Origin: Maniola hyperantus
Lineage: Eukaryota > Arthropoda > Insecta > Lepidoptera > Nymphalidae
Direction of reading: 5' to 3'
NCBI RefSeq assembly: GCF_902806685.2
Contig: NC_048556.1
Location: forward strand, 9,014,734 to 9,078,733
Length of the DNA stretch: 64,000 nt
Part shown: positions 50,041 to 59,885 of the stretch, one piece after another
Layout of the letters: each line of letters opens with the position of its first letter
Numbering within the stretch: position 1 is the stretch's first letter
Notes under the pieces: generated by a model
What the model saw: only the letters and a program-made list of their open reading frames with translations
Database searches by the model: none
Told to the model about the DNA's origin: nothing
Made by a program: the position numbers and the translations under genes

Positions 50041-50140
50041 TGACGACCTCTCGGCGCAATGGTCTTACAAGTGGGAGATGCACAGTTCCACTCCTGACAG
50101 GCCCAATTTGGGAGTTTGAAATTTCTGGAAAAAAACTAGA
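50041..50140 (+). mobile_element. S2 SINE head only
   Basis: CGGCGCAATGGTCTTACAAG and a worn B box, CAGTTCCACTCCTG, then GGCCCAATTTGGGAG. It ends the second duplicated unit. Confidence 0.6.
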
Positions 50141-50326
50141 TAATTGATACTTAGTACGTTTAATAAGTTTGCTGAGAACACCTTATCCTGAAAATTTAAG
50201 CGTTCTAGCGTCATCCAGACCGAACCTATGACTGCTCGAAAATACGACGAAACGCTTCGGGAAAAGGTACGTAGTGTCCGTCCTTTAGTTTGGCTCGGAC
50301 TATATTCAGTAGAATTTTTTAGCCAC

Positions 50327-50534
50327 GTAATATTATAAATGCGAAAGTGTGTCTGTCTGTCTGCTAACTTTTCACAGCCCATCTGTTCAACCGATTTTGA
50401 CGAAATTCGGTACAGCGATAGCTTGCATGCCGGGGAAGGACATAGGCTACTCTATATCCCGGAAAATCAAAGAGTTGCCACGGGATTTTTAAAACTTAAA
50501 TCCACGCGGATGAAGTCGCAGGCATCATCTTGTA
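50327..50534 (+). mobile_element. HelA Helitron-like element, 3' CTTG
   Basis: AATATTATAAATGCGAAAGT, AACCGATTTTGACGAAATTC, GCATGCCGGGGAAGGACATA, then GCGGATGAAGTCGCAGGCAT and CATCTTG before T. Confidence 0.65.
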
Positions 50535-50548
50535 TAATAATAATATAA

Positions 50549-51144
50549 TCTATACTGATATTATAAACAATTAAAGTTTGTAAGTTTTTTGTAGGACGTA
50601 ATCTCTGGAACTACTAAACCGATTTTAAAATTCTTTCACCAATCAAAAGCTACATTGTTCTTGAGTCACATAGTATATATTTTATTTAAAAAACCGGCCA
50701 AGTGCGAGTTAGACTCGCGCACAGAAGTTTCCGCACTACAGTCGTATTTTTTCGTCATTTTGCATAATAAATCAAAAACTATCATGCATAAAAATAAATG
50801 AAAATCTATTTTAGAATGAACAGGTAAAGCCCTTTCATATTATGATACCTCATTTGGTATAGTTATCTTACTTGAAAGTTGAAAATACTAATATTTGTTC
50901 ATGAACACTTTTTTTTCGTGATGTAACCACAAATTTACAGTTTTCGGATTTTTCTCCTTATGTCTGTTATAAGTCCTACCTGCCAAATTTCATGATTCTA
51001 GGTCAACAGTAAGTACCCTCTAGATTTCTTGACAGACAGACAACAAAGTGATCCTATAAGGGTTCCGTTTTTCCTTTAACCCTAAAAAATTAGAGAACCC
51101 TACGAAAATTGTAATAAGCTACCCGTAAAAAGCCGGGTCGCTAG
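50549..51144 (+). mobile_element. HelC element split by a P repeat
   Basis: TCTATACTGATATTATAAAC, AATCTCTGGAACTACTAAAC and CAAAAGCTACATTGTTCTTG lie left of the P copy. CCCTACGAAAATTGTAATAA, CCCGTAAAAAGCCGGGTCG and CTAG lie right of it. Confidence 0.65.
50688..51088 (+). repeat. P repeat inside a HelC element
   Basis: AAAAAACCGGCCAAGTGCGA at the left, GGGTTCCGTTTTTCCTTTAA at the right. The last GGTACGG bases are missing before CCCTAA. Opposite nesting to 29515-29912. Confidence 0.7.
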
Positions 51145-51219
51145 TTTATTATTATAATGTCAGCTCAGAATAAAAGAACAAGTACATAAATTATTTGCTT
51201 AGCATTTTTTTTTTATTAG

Positions 51220-51368
51220 ATTTAAAAGTTATTGCAGCATGTGTCTTCATAAATAAGGAAGAAAGTCAAGGCAGGAATATGAGAAATAATAAAATTGTTG
51301 ACATACATTGTTCTAGAATACACGATATTACGGTAAAAGCTTTGAGTAAAAAGTTCCACGCTACCGAT
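51220..51368 (+). CDS. Possible internal exon, unidentified
   Basis: A T-rich acceptor (TTTTTTTTTTATTAG) precedes an open frame, LKVIAACVFINKEESQGRNM, then NNKIVDIHCSRIHDIT and ALSKKFHATD. A fair donor, GAT then GTGAGC, follows at 51369. The frame stays open past the donor to 51524. No domain recognised. Composition is plausible for protein but the evidence is weak. If real, it could be an upstream exon of the plus-strand gene at 52149-53989, though no joining phase can be tested. Confidence 0.25.
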
Positions 51369-51526
51369 GTGAGCTCTGATTTTGCATACGATGTGAATTT
51401 ATATTTTGTTTTAGATCAACTTGTATTGTTTACACTTAAAAGTAAATATATTTACTGTATGTGCAAACAGACCTATTTAGTATCACCCATTATTATCCAA
51501 TATTTGGGCATCGAAAGTATGTAGTT

Positions 51527-51600
51527 ACACAGTGTGTAATTACACAGAATGTACACACACATTTACACAGATGTGTAGTTACACAGAAAAAAATGCATAG
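51527..51600 (+). repeat. Short TTACACAG repeats
   Basis: TTACACAG occurs about four times in 65 bp, mixed with TGTGTAG and ACACACACA. Confidence 0.6.
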
Positions 51601-51684
51601 CAATTATTATAATTTTTATACAATAGTATAATCTGTAGTGTATAATATAGTAGTGTAAGTATTTTATACATAATGCTACTAATA

Positions 51685-51830
51685 AATAAATAAATAAATA
51701 AAAATCTTTTTTATTCGAATAAACTTTTACAAGTACTTACGAATAGTCGGATGCATCTACCACTGGTTCGGAATGCCTTTCCTACCGAGAAGAACCAGCA
51801 AGAAACTCGTCGGTTGCTCTTTTCAAATAT
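51685..51830 (-). mobile_element. LX LINE 3' end with (AATA)n side
   Basis: AATAAATAAATAAATAAATA, then ATTCGAATAAACTTTTACAA, GGATGCATCTACCACTGGTT and CGAGAAGAACCAGCAAGAAA. Closest to the LX fragment inside the S1 at 31458. Confidence 0.65.
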
Positions 51831-51899
51831 TTGATATAGGTACAAGGAAGGTACAAGGAAATATGTTAATAATAAACCTTCAATGGATTAAAAATGAAT

Positions 51900-52115
51900 G
51901 TCAAGTGAGCTCGGTGGCTATCATTCAGTGTTGAACACTGAGAGTGAATCATCCCCGCGCTCGTGAGGTACCTACCTACCCTCCAGAGAGCTGTATACAT
52001 TTTCTTGGTAACGTGACTGGTTACGCCACCACTGGTGTCCTATAGTGAGAGAGTGCCCTAAAACTGATTTCGTATGGTTCCAGGGTTTGAATCCCGGATT
52101 GGACTGCATTTTCAT
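51900..52115 (+). mobile_element. tRNA-like SINE relic (S4-like)
   Basis: GTGAGCTCGGTGGCTATCAT near 51906 and, further on, CTATAGTGAGAGAGTGCCCT with a B box in CCAGGGTTTGAATCCCGG. The parts are spread too far to be one tRNA. Confidence 0.4.
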
Positions 52116-52148
52116 TCATTCATTTAAAGAATTTTGAATTTGTTGCAG

Positions 52149-52246
52149 AGAGCCTGCGGAGCGGGTAGGATGCAGCGGCATGCACCGCACCGTGCTGCTA
52201 GCGGCGCTGCTCACGAGGGCGGTAGCCGCCCACATACATATCACAG
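52149..52246 (+). CDS. Exon 1 (coding start) of a predicted secreted or membrane protein
   Basis: The acceptor TTTGTTGCAG (AG at 52147-52148) precedes the exon and the donor ACAG|GTATTAG follows at 52246/52247. From ATG 52180 it encodes MHRTVLLAALLTRAVAAHIH, then IT plus one base. This is a typical signal peptide: basic residue, hydrophobic core and a small-residue AVA site, so cleavage is likely near residue 16-17. The frame is also open upstream to the acceptor, so the first coding exon could lie further left. An out-of-frame ATG at 52170 would start a short overlapping frame. The phase (one base left over) fits exon 2 exactly. GC-rich and unlike the repeats around it. Confidence 0.65.
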
Positions 52247-52394
52247 GTATTAGAGTAAAGCCATACGATGCGCTGCGTCATCCTGCATAGAAAACGGTGT
52301 ACCATGCCACACGTTGCACGACGTAGTGCTACGCCCTTGGAATCGTCCAAGGCTACGCCGCACCGCATGCACAACGGACTTTTTTTTTTCGAGC

Positions 52395-52639
52395 TCAAGT
52401 ATAAAAAAGGGAAAGCTGACTGACTGATTGACTAACTAATTGACTGACTGATCCATCAACGCACAGCTCAAACCACTGGACGGATCGGGCTGAAGTTTGG
52501 CATAGGTACAGTACAGATAGCTAATATGACATAGGCATCTCCTAAGAAAGGATTTTTGAAAATTTAACCCTTAAGGGGGGTAAAATTGGGGTTTGAAATT
52601 TGTGTAGTCCACGCGGACGAAGTCGCGGGAGTAAGCTAG
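52395..52639 (+). mobile_element. HelB element inside the predicted intron
   Basis: TCAAGTATAAAAAAGGGAAA, a GACT run, CACTGGACGGATCGGGCTGA, then CGCGGACGAAGTCGCGGGAG, TAAG and CTAG before T52640. It lies in the intron between 52247 and 53811. Confidence 0.75.
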
Positions 52640-53811
52640 TATTATAGATTAAAAACAGCGGCGTTACTTTACTTTTTTAAAGCATTTACGTACCTAGTGA
52701 ATAGTGATGATAGAAATACCTATTATATGTAGAATGCAACAGAATTTGTTTAGTATTTATTCAAACTAGCATTCAAATATTCGTTGTATTTGCGTGAATT
52801 ATTAGCTCAGTGTTACCTAAATATGGACTGTTGAATTTCCGTTAAACAAGATAAATATAAAATAAGTAGGTAGGTACTCTTCGCGTTGCGTCGCGTACAG
52901 TCGTGTAAAAATTTAAAGCAATTTTGTTGAAAAAAATACCTACTAGCAGATACCCGGAGTGTGCGCTACGCTAAATAAAACTTTTTAAAAAAAGCTCTAA
53001 AACCATCCTCGCATTATTGCCTTTCTAATGGACACACCAATCACATCGGTTGGATGGTTTCAAAGTCTGTAACCTGTCTGTATTGAAAAACCCTTTATAG
53101 TAAAAAAAGATTATTATTATTATCAGTGTTATTGTTTCAGTCTTATCAATAAAATATCTGCAGATACAACACAACGATTCAAAATACGTATTACAAAAGT
53201 AGATAAGTAATAAAATAAAGAATCGTAAATTACCCGCCGTGCAGATGTTACGTGAAACCTTAGTGAAACATCAGTGGGCGTTTAATGTAAAACAGACGTA
53301 CTTGTGTACATTTGAAAAGGAACTACTATGCTAAACTTCAACTTTCTAGATTCAAAAGTTTGAGCTGGGCGTTGATGATTCAGTCAGTGAGTCAAGACTT
53401 TTCCCATGAACACAGCGTAATTTTTTTGAAAAAATTCAATATGCCAGAGCAGTCCGATTTCATATTTTTTTTAATTACTTACTAATTTATTTAATATATT
53501 TAATGAGGAACACTAACAATATACATATTCTACATTTACCACATAACTTACTAACACACACTGATATCTATGTACCTATATGACAAGTGAACACAACATT
53601 TGCGATTTTTGCGCCAAGTAAACTTAATATGAAGGTGTATAGCAGAAACAATAAAACTATATAAACACAAGTATTAAATTAATTAATCAACACATAATTA
53701 AGTTATTTTAAATTATCTTTCAATCCAATTGTACATTAAAAATATTGTACTACGTTTTATTGTATGTGATGAAGCACTTTGATTGAAATAATTTGCTTTC
53801 TTTTGTTCTAG
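52640..53811 (+). other. Rest of predicted intron 1
   Basis: AT-rich. A Helitron-like scrap (GAGCTGGGCGTTGATGATTC) at about 53310-53400. It ends in a pyrimidine-rich acceptor, GCTTTCTTTTGTTCTAG. Confidence 0.5.
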
Positions 53812-53989
53812 CACCACCGGGAACTGAATCTACCTACCTAGCGCAAAGCACGATGGCTCCCACAGTGTTCCACAACCCTCCGAACTCCAAACCTCGCCGC
53901 ATCACCAGCAGGAAAGGAAAGGCGGACTCTCCCATGCTCAATTACATATTTGACTCCTACGCAACCAGTAACAAGCATTTTCATGACAA
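53812..53989 (+). CDS. Exon 2 of the predicted secreted or membrane protein
   Basis: The acceptor TTTCTTTTGTTCTAG and the near-consensus donor GACAA|GTAAGTACTT bound 178 bp, open only in the phase left by exon 1. Joined residues after the signal region read APPGTESTYLAQSTMAPTVF, HNPPNSKPRRITSRKGKADS and PMLNYIFDSYATSNKHFHDK. Proline- and basic-rich, with KPRR and SRKGK as possible proprotein-convertase sites. No cysteine so far. The exon leaves two bases over, so more coding sequence must follow; none was found up to 64000. I do not recognise the family. A secreted precursor (growth factor or peptide type) or a receptor N-terminus are both open. Confidence 0.7.
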
Positions 53990-54008
53990 GTAAGTACTTA
54001 TTCATAAT

Positions 54009-54190
54009 TAGGGTTCCGTACCTCAAAAGGAAATACGGAACCCTTATAGGATCACTTTGTGGTCTGTCTGTCTGTCCGTCTGTCTTGCCTGTCAAGAAAG
54101 CCTATAGGGTACTTCCCGTTGACCTAGAATCATAGAAAATTGACAGGTAGGTAGCTTATAGCCCAAGTAAAGAAAAAAATCATGCGAAGC
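54009..54190 (-). repeat. P repeat fragment
   Basis: AGGGTTCCGTACCTCAAAAG, ATCACTTTGTGGTCTGTCTG and CCGTTGACCTAGAATCATAG, 20 bp inside predicted intron 2. Joined at 54190 to a HelC-like 3' scrap, GCGAAGCTGGGGCGAGTCAA, then CTAG. Confidence 0.65.
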
Positions 54191-54564
54191 TGGGGCGAGT
54201 CAACTAGTGGAATCTAAAGTCATGCACTTCAGTCCATAAGCTACTTTTATTGAAAGGAAAATAGAAAAGAAAATAGGAAAATGCTAGTAAAGTTCGACTT
54301 CGAGGCCGGGTTCTATAAAAATGTGTGTTTGATACAAAAATAGATGTGTGTGTGATGCTGTGATAAGAGGATTGTAGGTAAAGTACTCAGAAATGCACTA
54401 GATATTTTAGTTGGCCTGGTTTTTAAGTACCTTTCTATGTTGAAGCATTCTAAGATTTATTTTATAGACATATTATAGATAGCTCTTTTTAGGACTTTGG
54501 CTATTTGGCTTCTCTTGACGAAAGGCCATCGAACGTTTTCTTATCGGTTTAAAAGTTTCGGATG
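54191..54564. other. Unassigned, probably intronic
   Basis: Short CTAG-ended Helitron scrap at the left. Nothing else recognised. Confidence 0.3.
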
Positions 54565-54785
54565 ACCTTTCTGGCACATTGGTCAGCGCTGTGGTATATA
54601 ATGTGAGCTCCCGGGTTTGATCCCCAACAGGGGCCGTTTTGGAATTTATAATTTCTAATTGTCTTTGGTCTGATCTGGTGGGAGGCCGTGGCTAGGTACC
54701 ACACTACCAGCACAACAGTACCACCAAGCGATTTAGCGTTCCAGTACGATGCCATGTAGAAACCGGTAATAGTATTAGGTATATA
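54565..54785 (+). mobile_element. S2 SINE, 3' truncated
   Basis: TTCTGGCACATTGGTCAGCG (A box), GGGTTTGATCCCCAA (B box), TTGGTCTGATCTGGTGGGAG and GTTCCAGTACGATGCCATGT, then lost at the T8 element. Confidence 0.7.
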
Positions 54786-54786
54786 C

Positions 54787-54897
54787 CGGTATAGAGCGCA
54801 CTTTGACACACAGAGTTAAAACATACAAGTGTGTCTCTTTTTAACACAGTCTTAAGTCTGAGCAAAGTCAAAAGTATGCTCTTTTCATCTCATTCTT
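54787..54897. mobile_element. T8 MITE in duplicated unit 1
   Basis: TATAGAGCGCACTTTGACAC against AAAGTCAAAAGTATGCTCTT, with an AGTTAAAAC...TTTTTAAC inner pair. Best copy at 59399. Confidence 0.55.
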
Positions 54898-55414
54898 AAA
54901 GCTCAAACCAATAGGTCTAGAAACTTGGACTTTTTCATGTAGTTGTCTCTATCACTTGGCCCCATTGTAACGTTTTTCAGGAAAGCCATCTGAGTGAAGT
55001 CGATGCGAGTAAGCTCGTCTGATTATTCATTGAGTTGATGTTACCGTATTCTAAAATAAAACTAACAAAATAACCTTCACAAAGATATCTTGCACTGTGA
55101 AATAACTGTAGTTCCGAAGCAAACTAATTATAGCGAAGCAACTTACCCAGTGCAGTTCACGCTCGAACAGAGTTTATAGTCCCTTTGTTAACTGAACCAC
55201 TGGATCGTTGTTCCGTGTGATGTCGCTCTGTTTTACATGCTTGAGACCAGCGGAGATCTAATTCCGTCTTGAATATTCCACATAGTGTATTCCGATATAG
55301 TTTGACATACCACAAGTTGAGGTATTCAAAGCGGTTAGCTGTTTCGTGATCTATCTTCTATTATACATAAAAATATGAAAGGACAAACCGAATGATTCAC
55401 ATAGCTTTCAACTT

Positions 55415-55526
55415 AGGCTGAAATCTATAGAGCGCACTTTGACTTTGCTTAGACTTAACTGAGAGTTAAAACATACAAGTGTGTCTCTTTTTGACAAAGT
55501 CAAAAGTATGCTCTATTCATCTCATT
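55415..55526. mobile_element. T8 MITE in duplicated unit 2
   Basis: GCTGAAATCTATAGAGCGCA, TTTGACTTTGCTTAGACTTA, and the right arm AAAGTCAAAAGTATGCTCTA. Confidence 0.55.
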
Positions 55527-56006
55527 CTTGAAACTCAAACCAATAGTTGTAGAAACATGGATTTTTTCATGTAGTTGTCTCTATCACTTGGCCCCATTGT
55601 AAAGTTTTTCAGAAAAACCATCTGAGTGGAGTCGATGCGAGTAAGCTCGTCTGATTATTCATTGAGTTGATGTTACCGTATTCTAAAATAAAACTAACAA
55701 AATAAGCTTCACATAGATATCTTGTACTGTGAAATAACTGTAGTTCCGAAGCAAACTAATTATAGCGAAGCAACTTAGCCAGAGCAGTTCACGCTCGAAC
55801 AGAGTTTATAGTCTCTTTGTTAACTGAACCACTGGATCGTTGTTCCGTGTGATGTCGCTCTGTTTTACATGCTTGAGACCGGTGGAGATCTAATTCCGTC
55901 TTGAATATTCCACATAGCGTATTCTCGGCACTCAACCAATATTGTCTGATATACCTACATACTACAAGCTTACTCGGAGATTGGCTGGTCACCTGGCTGG
56001 GCTGGT

Positions 56007-56032
56007 AGATATTATTCAAAAGAATAATATCT
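56007..56032. repeat. Perfect 11-bp hairpin at a HelA 5' end
   Basis: AGATATTATTC, AAAA, GAATAATATCT. The right stem runs into the HelA start. Confidence 0.7.
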
Positions 56033-56222
56033 ATACTCTATATTAATATTATCAATGCAAAAGTGTGTTTGTTTGTTTGTCTTTCCTTCATGCCCTAAAT
56101 AAGCAACCAATCGACTTGATTTTTGGCATAGAGATTAGTTGAAAGGACGCAGAGTAAGATAGGCTACTTTTTATCCCGGAAAATCAAAGATTCAAAAACC
56201 TATATCCACGCGAACGAACTCA
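56031..56222 (+). mobile_element. HelA element, 3' end lost
   Basis: TCTATACTCTATATTAATAT, CTTCATGCCCTAAATAAGCA, AGGCTACTTTTTATCCCGGA, then CCACGCGAACGAACTCACG. A HelB copy follows directly. Confidence 0.6.
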
Positions 56223-56225
56223 CGT

Positions 56226-56424
56226 AGGTATATAAAAGAAAAGAAAAAGCTGACTAACTGACTGACTGATCTATCAACGTACAGCTCAAACCACTGGACG
56301 GATCGGGCTGAAATTTGACATGCAGATTACATATATATAGGTATACATATATAGGCATCCGCTAAGAAAAACTTTAGAAAATTCCTTGAGGGGGTAAAAT
56401 AGAGGTTTAAAGTTTGTGTACCTA
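56226..56424 (+). mobile_element. HelB element, 3' end lost
   Basis: TATATAAAAGAAAAGAAAAA, CTGACTGATCTATCAACGTA, GGATCGGGCTGAAATTTGAC and CTTGAGGGGGTAAAATAGAG, then diverges. Confidence 0.6.
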
Positions 56425-56806
56425 CCTAGTCAAACTTAAGTAGGTAGGTACGTAGATAATAATATATCAAAGTAAACTACCAAATTATTATTGTAGTTGG
56501 AAACGAGCTTAGGGAAGATCATTTCACGCTTGAATAACATACAATTTTATAGGCCCTTTGTTGTTAGTGGAAATGTATTCGGGAATTTGTATTGAGAATT
56601 CTAGTTAATTTTCCCTTTACTTTACCATGTCGAGAAATAATAGGATTTTTTTTTGCTTATATAGTAGTTATTTAGTTATTTAGTTTAGCTTATTTAGTGT
56701 TAGGTACAACATTAATGTTCTTGTCGTTATCATTTCAATCATGAGGCGTAACGCATACCTGCACAGTGGATTGTAGCAGAGGCGTAGAGTCATTTTTTAA
56801 AACAAC
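56425..56806. other. Unassigned AT-rich DNA
   Basis: Several ACCTACCTA-type short repeats near 56420-56450. Nothing else. Confidence 0.3.
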
Positions 56807-56893
56807 CTAGCTAATGCCTGTGACTTCGACGCGTCGAGGTTGCTAAAAATCCCGTGGGAACTTTTTTAATTTTCCAAGATAAAAAGTAGTAGT
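56807..56893 (-). mobile_element. HelA 3' fragment
   Basis: CTAGCTAATGCCTGTGACTT, then AAAAATCCCGTGGGAACTTT and AAGATAAAAAGTAG, lost afterwards. Confidence 0.55.
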
Positions 56894-57004
56894 ATCAAAA
56901 ACGAAAACAGGTGATAGTATATAAAAAACAAATCTAGAGGGAAATATAATTTTGGACTAATGTCTCACTTAGGTCCGGCTACTTATCTACTACTACCGGC
57001 TACT

Positions 57005-57100
57005 AAAGGTTGCATTGGTGCTAAATAAACATTTTAGGACCAATGAGTCGGTGCCATTTTGCTTGTTCAATGGCATTGTCCTTATGAAGTAATATATAAG
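57005..57100 (-). repeat. Dispersed repeat J, copy 2
   Basis: GGTTGCATTGGTGCTAAATA, CCAATGAGTCGGTGCCATTT and TGCTTGTTCAATGG, the reverse of 45904-45990. Confidence 0.5.
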
Positions 57101-57214
57101 TCAATGTAAGTAAACTTATTAGAACATGAGGTGTCATAATACACAACCTTATGCATGGCATAAAGGTGAATATGACTCATTATGAATATAGTTTAAATCG
57201 TCCTCTAAAGAAGT

Positions 57215-57274
57215 CCCTATCTTGACTATAATCCAGTGTAAAAACTTTGAGCAAAGCCGAGGCAAGTCAGCTAG
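57215..57274 (+). mobile_element. HelC 3' scrap
   Basis: GAGCAAAGCCGAGGCAAGTC, AG and CTAG before T. Confidence 0.45.
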
Positions 57275-57689
57275 TAAAATCTATAAGTACGCTTTGATAA
57301 ACCCAATAATATTATTGCGAACTCATTTTCCAAAGTAAATGTATGTAGGTTGTAAAACATCACTGTGAACCACGGTATGAGTATGTTTGCAAAAACAACA
57401 CTCATTGAAAACTGTTTTCTGGAAAACTTACATTTCAACTTGCTCCCTGGTTTTGTTTTCTGGAATTCAACAGTATTCGTATTGTTGAAATTATACTTGT
57501 ATTGTTTCAGTGTTGGCAAGAGGTTTATTTTGGATTCTCTAACTCTTTGGAGTGCTTAAAAGTTACGTTACTTTACGAGTTAGATTTTTTATTTTTATAT
57601 TGAAAATACTCGGTCACCGCGATTAAAAAATAGCGTCATCTGGTGACAAAAAGGTTGGCTCATTCTTTGCGCAACGGATCAGCCTGGCT
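57275..57689. other. Unassigned DNA with overlapping short frames
   Basis: Frames on both strands near 57271-57559 overlap each other and show no domain. TTGTATTGTTTCAG at 57497 could be a plus-strand acceptor, but the following frame ends within 45 bases. Confidence 0.35.
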
Positions 57690-57800
57690 GTTCAGCGCGG
57701 AAATGCATCCAGTAGTTTGAGCTGTGCGTTTATAGATAGAGTCAGTCAGCTTTTCCTTTAAATAAAAAAAAATTCAATTAAACTTTTACAAGTAGTTACA
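57690..57800 (-). mobile_element. HelB 5' scrap joined to an LX scrap
   Basis: CATCCAGTAGTTTGAGCTGT, GAGTCAGTCAGCTTTTCCTT, then AATTCAATTAAACTTTTACA from LX. Confidence 0.45.
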
Positions 57801-58071
57801 TATAGATAGAGTACCTACAGGCGCGGGCGTAGCAAAATTCTTAGATACACTCCGAGTATATTGTTTCCTTCAACGTATAAAATAAGATTTAATATCTCAC
57901 CAACGTCAAAATCAAAATCTCTGGCCGGTAAGGTAACGCAAACGAATATTCTGAGGGGATTCTTCCTTGGCAACCTATGATCATGCCAGGTTGCCTCGGG
58001 GATATCTCCTCGGCTCCTGTAGTGACGATGTAATTGTCGCACGTTTAACACATAAATAATAATGTCACATA
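57801..58071. other. Unassigned; 78-codon minus-strand frame without support
   Basis: The frame 58051-57815 (HRHYRSRGDIPEATWHDHRL) is arginine-rich and may be a LINE fragment, as I recall similar text in lepidopteran repeats. No domain could be shown. Confidence 0.3.
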
Positions 58072-58118
58072 TAAAAATATATGTGTATATGCATTTATGT
58101 GTATTTATATATGTATTT

Positions 58119-58150
<32 letters not shown>

Positions 58151-58156
58151 GTATTA
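58072..58156. repeat. (TA)n/(TG)n microsatellite
   Basis: TATGTGTATATGCATTTATG, then a long TATATA run and TATGTATATG. Confidence 0.85.
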
Positions 58157-59398
58157 TCTGAGCTTTGTTTTTTAACATTAAGTTAGTATAATATTATAAT
58201 ATAGTAATATTATTTATTTATAAATTTTTATGATATAAGTAGGCATGATGTAATGCGCAGACGTACGCATTGAGGGTCAAACCTCTGTGGTTTTTTACAA
58301 TGCGTGGTATTTATTTTATGTAATTTTTCTTGTATGTTGGTAATAACTTTAAAAAAAAACATACCTACAGGTGTAGAAACTAGAAACAAAAGTTATTTGT
58401 TTTGGAGGTCGGTTTTTTTAATTTTTTTTTAAATCAAAACAGCATATTCAGCCATCTACCACTACATCCAATGCCCACCTGCAAACCTCATCAGAAGTTC
58501 AACAAACAAACATAAATGTAGCGGGGAAATCAATAGTGTGTTTTATTTACTTGCATTCTTTTGAGAAAAGCACTATACACGGTGAAATTTTAGTGATTGT
58601 CTTCCCGTGGCAGAACGATTTGCCCTCAGTAGTACTACCAAAATGTTGAGTTTAACTTAAAAATAAAAATGTTTTTGTTTTGAAATAATAATAAAAAAAT
58701 CGACAACTCGAAAGTGTGGACACAAGAGTAACACCCTAGACGTAACGTGAATAGTAGGTGGGTACATCCACTCGAATCGGGCTGCCAATAAAGTGAAAAA
58801 GTTTAGAGCATAATAAGCTCTCGCGCGTAGCGATACGGCATAAACTAGCCTGAACGCACGCGGTATCACCACTATTGGTTCGAGGTCTCATTCGTTTTTT
58901 GTTTTTCTCGATTGTAAATTTGACATTTTTGACTCTAATAATTTTTTATATTTTTAAATCGATTGTAATACCACGACAAAATCATTTCGCTTCGGGAAAA
59001 CAACCATTAAAATTTCAGCGTATAGGTATTTGCCGCGGCGGGAAATGGCAATTGCCTATTTCCCGGCCTTAGCAATAATGTACTGTTGCACAAATAGAAG
59101 GTGTAAGCAACAAGCATAATGGTATGCTCACATGAATTTACATCTTACCAAGCTTTTCATTCAACTAAACAGTTTTGTGCAAGTTCAGAAAGCGAGCATA
59201 GTTTTGTAACAAGTTGAAATATTAATAGTTTCTGGATGCAAAATTGTTTGCAACTTGTTGTTGATTTTTAAAACTGTATTGTAATTGATATTCTCTCTAC
59301 TTTAACATTTTCTTTTCATTTTCACTTAGGGAAAATAAATTTATATTTTTATATAGTAGTTAAGTTTTAGACACAAGGTGCAATAGTAGTGGCTCTTA
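58157..59398. other. Long unassigned stretch, probably intronic
   Basis: AT-rich with one GGGAAATGGCAATTGCCTAT near-palindrome at 59040. No exon with splice signals and open frame was found. Confidence 0.35.
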
Positions 59399-59550
59399 AG
59401 CTGAGATCAATAGAGCGCATTTTGACTTTGCTCAGATTTAAGATTAAGTTAAAACGAGACAGATTTATGTGAGAGATATAGCTTTGTCTCGTTTTAACTC
59501 AGTCTTAAGTCTAAGCTAAGTCAGAGTGCGCCTTTATAGATCTCACCCTT
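59399..59550. mobile_element. T8 MITE, best copy
   Basis: GCTGAGATCAATAGAGCGCA, TTTTGACTTTGCTCAGATTT and AGTTAAAACGAGACA; then GTCTCGTTTTAACTCAGTCT and AGTGCGCCTTTATAGATCTC. The arms are about 60 bp inverted. Confidence 0.7.
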
Positions 59551-59654
59551 AGATATAAGAGTATGACACCCATAACCAACAAAATCCGTTGTCTAGGCCA
59601 AATAAAATAAACATTTTTGAAAGGAAAATAAGAAAGTTTTAAAGATAACACACG

Positions 59655-59885
59655 GCAATTTTTTTTAATTATTATTCAGATACAATTTATCCCTTGACTG
59701 CAATCTCACCTGGTGGTAAGTGACGATGCAGTCTAAGATGGAAGCGGGCTAACCTGGAAGGGGATGGCATTTTTTAATAAACCCATGCCCCTTTGGTTTC
59801 TATACACGGCATCGTACCGGGACACTAAATCGCTTGGCGGCACGGTGGTAACTAGCTGCGGCCGAAGCCTCCCACCAGACAAAAC
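59655..59885 (-). mobile_element. S2 SINE, 5' truncated
   Basis: ATACAATTTATCCCTTGACT, GTCTAAGATGGAAGCGGGCT, ATGCCCCTTTGGTTTCTATA and GGCCGAAGCCTCCCACCAGA, S2 in reverse without its head. A poly(A)-like TTTTTTT lies at 59660. Confidence 0.75.

Larger units (their letters stand above)
49006..50140 (+). repeat. Direct duplication including an S2 SINE, spacing about 772
   Basis: AATAAGTGAAATTAAAGCT, GATACCCCTGTGTAAAAGCT, GTGGCTTGAGCTTAACAAGG and GAGACGAGATGGTTAGCGTT occur in both units (from 49006 and 49778). Each unit ends at the same S2 head, so unit plus SINE was duplicated. Unit 1 gained a small hAT-like MITE afterwards. Confidence 0.85.
54787..55925. repeat. Direct duplication of about 510-bp unit, spacing 632
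   Basis: CATGTAGTTGTCTCTATCAC, GCGAGTAAGCTCGTCTGATT, CGAAGCAAACTAATTATAGC and GAACCACTGGATCGTTGTTC occur twice, in units at 54787-55290 and 55415-55925. Each unit begins with a T8 MITE. No frame is shared. Confidence 0.85.

Noticed and set aside
52170..52246. Upstream ATG at 52170 as the gene start
   Set aside because: Its frame meets a stop soon after joining to exon 2 (TGA after about 30 codons), while ATG 52180 gives a signal peptide and stays open.
53838..54095. Minus-strand frame overlapping predicted exon 2
   Set aside because: It runs from the P repeat into the complement of the exon; splice signals support the plus strand.
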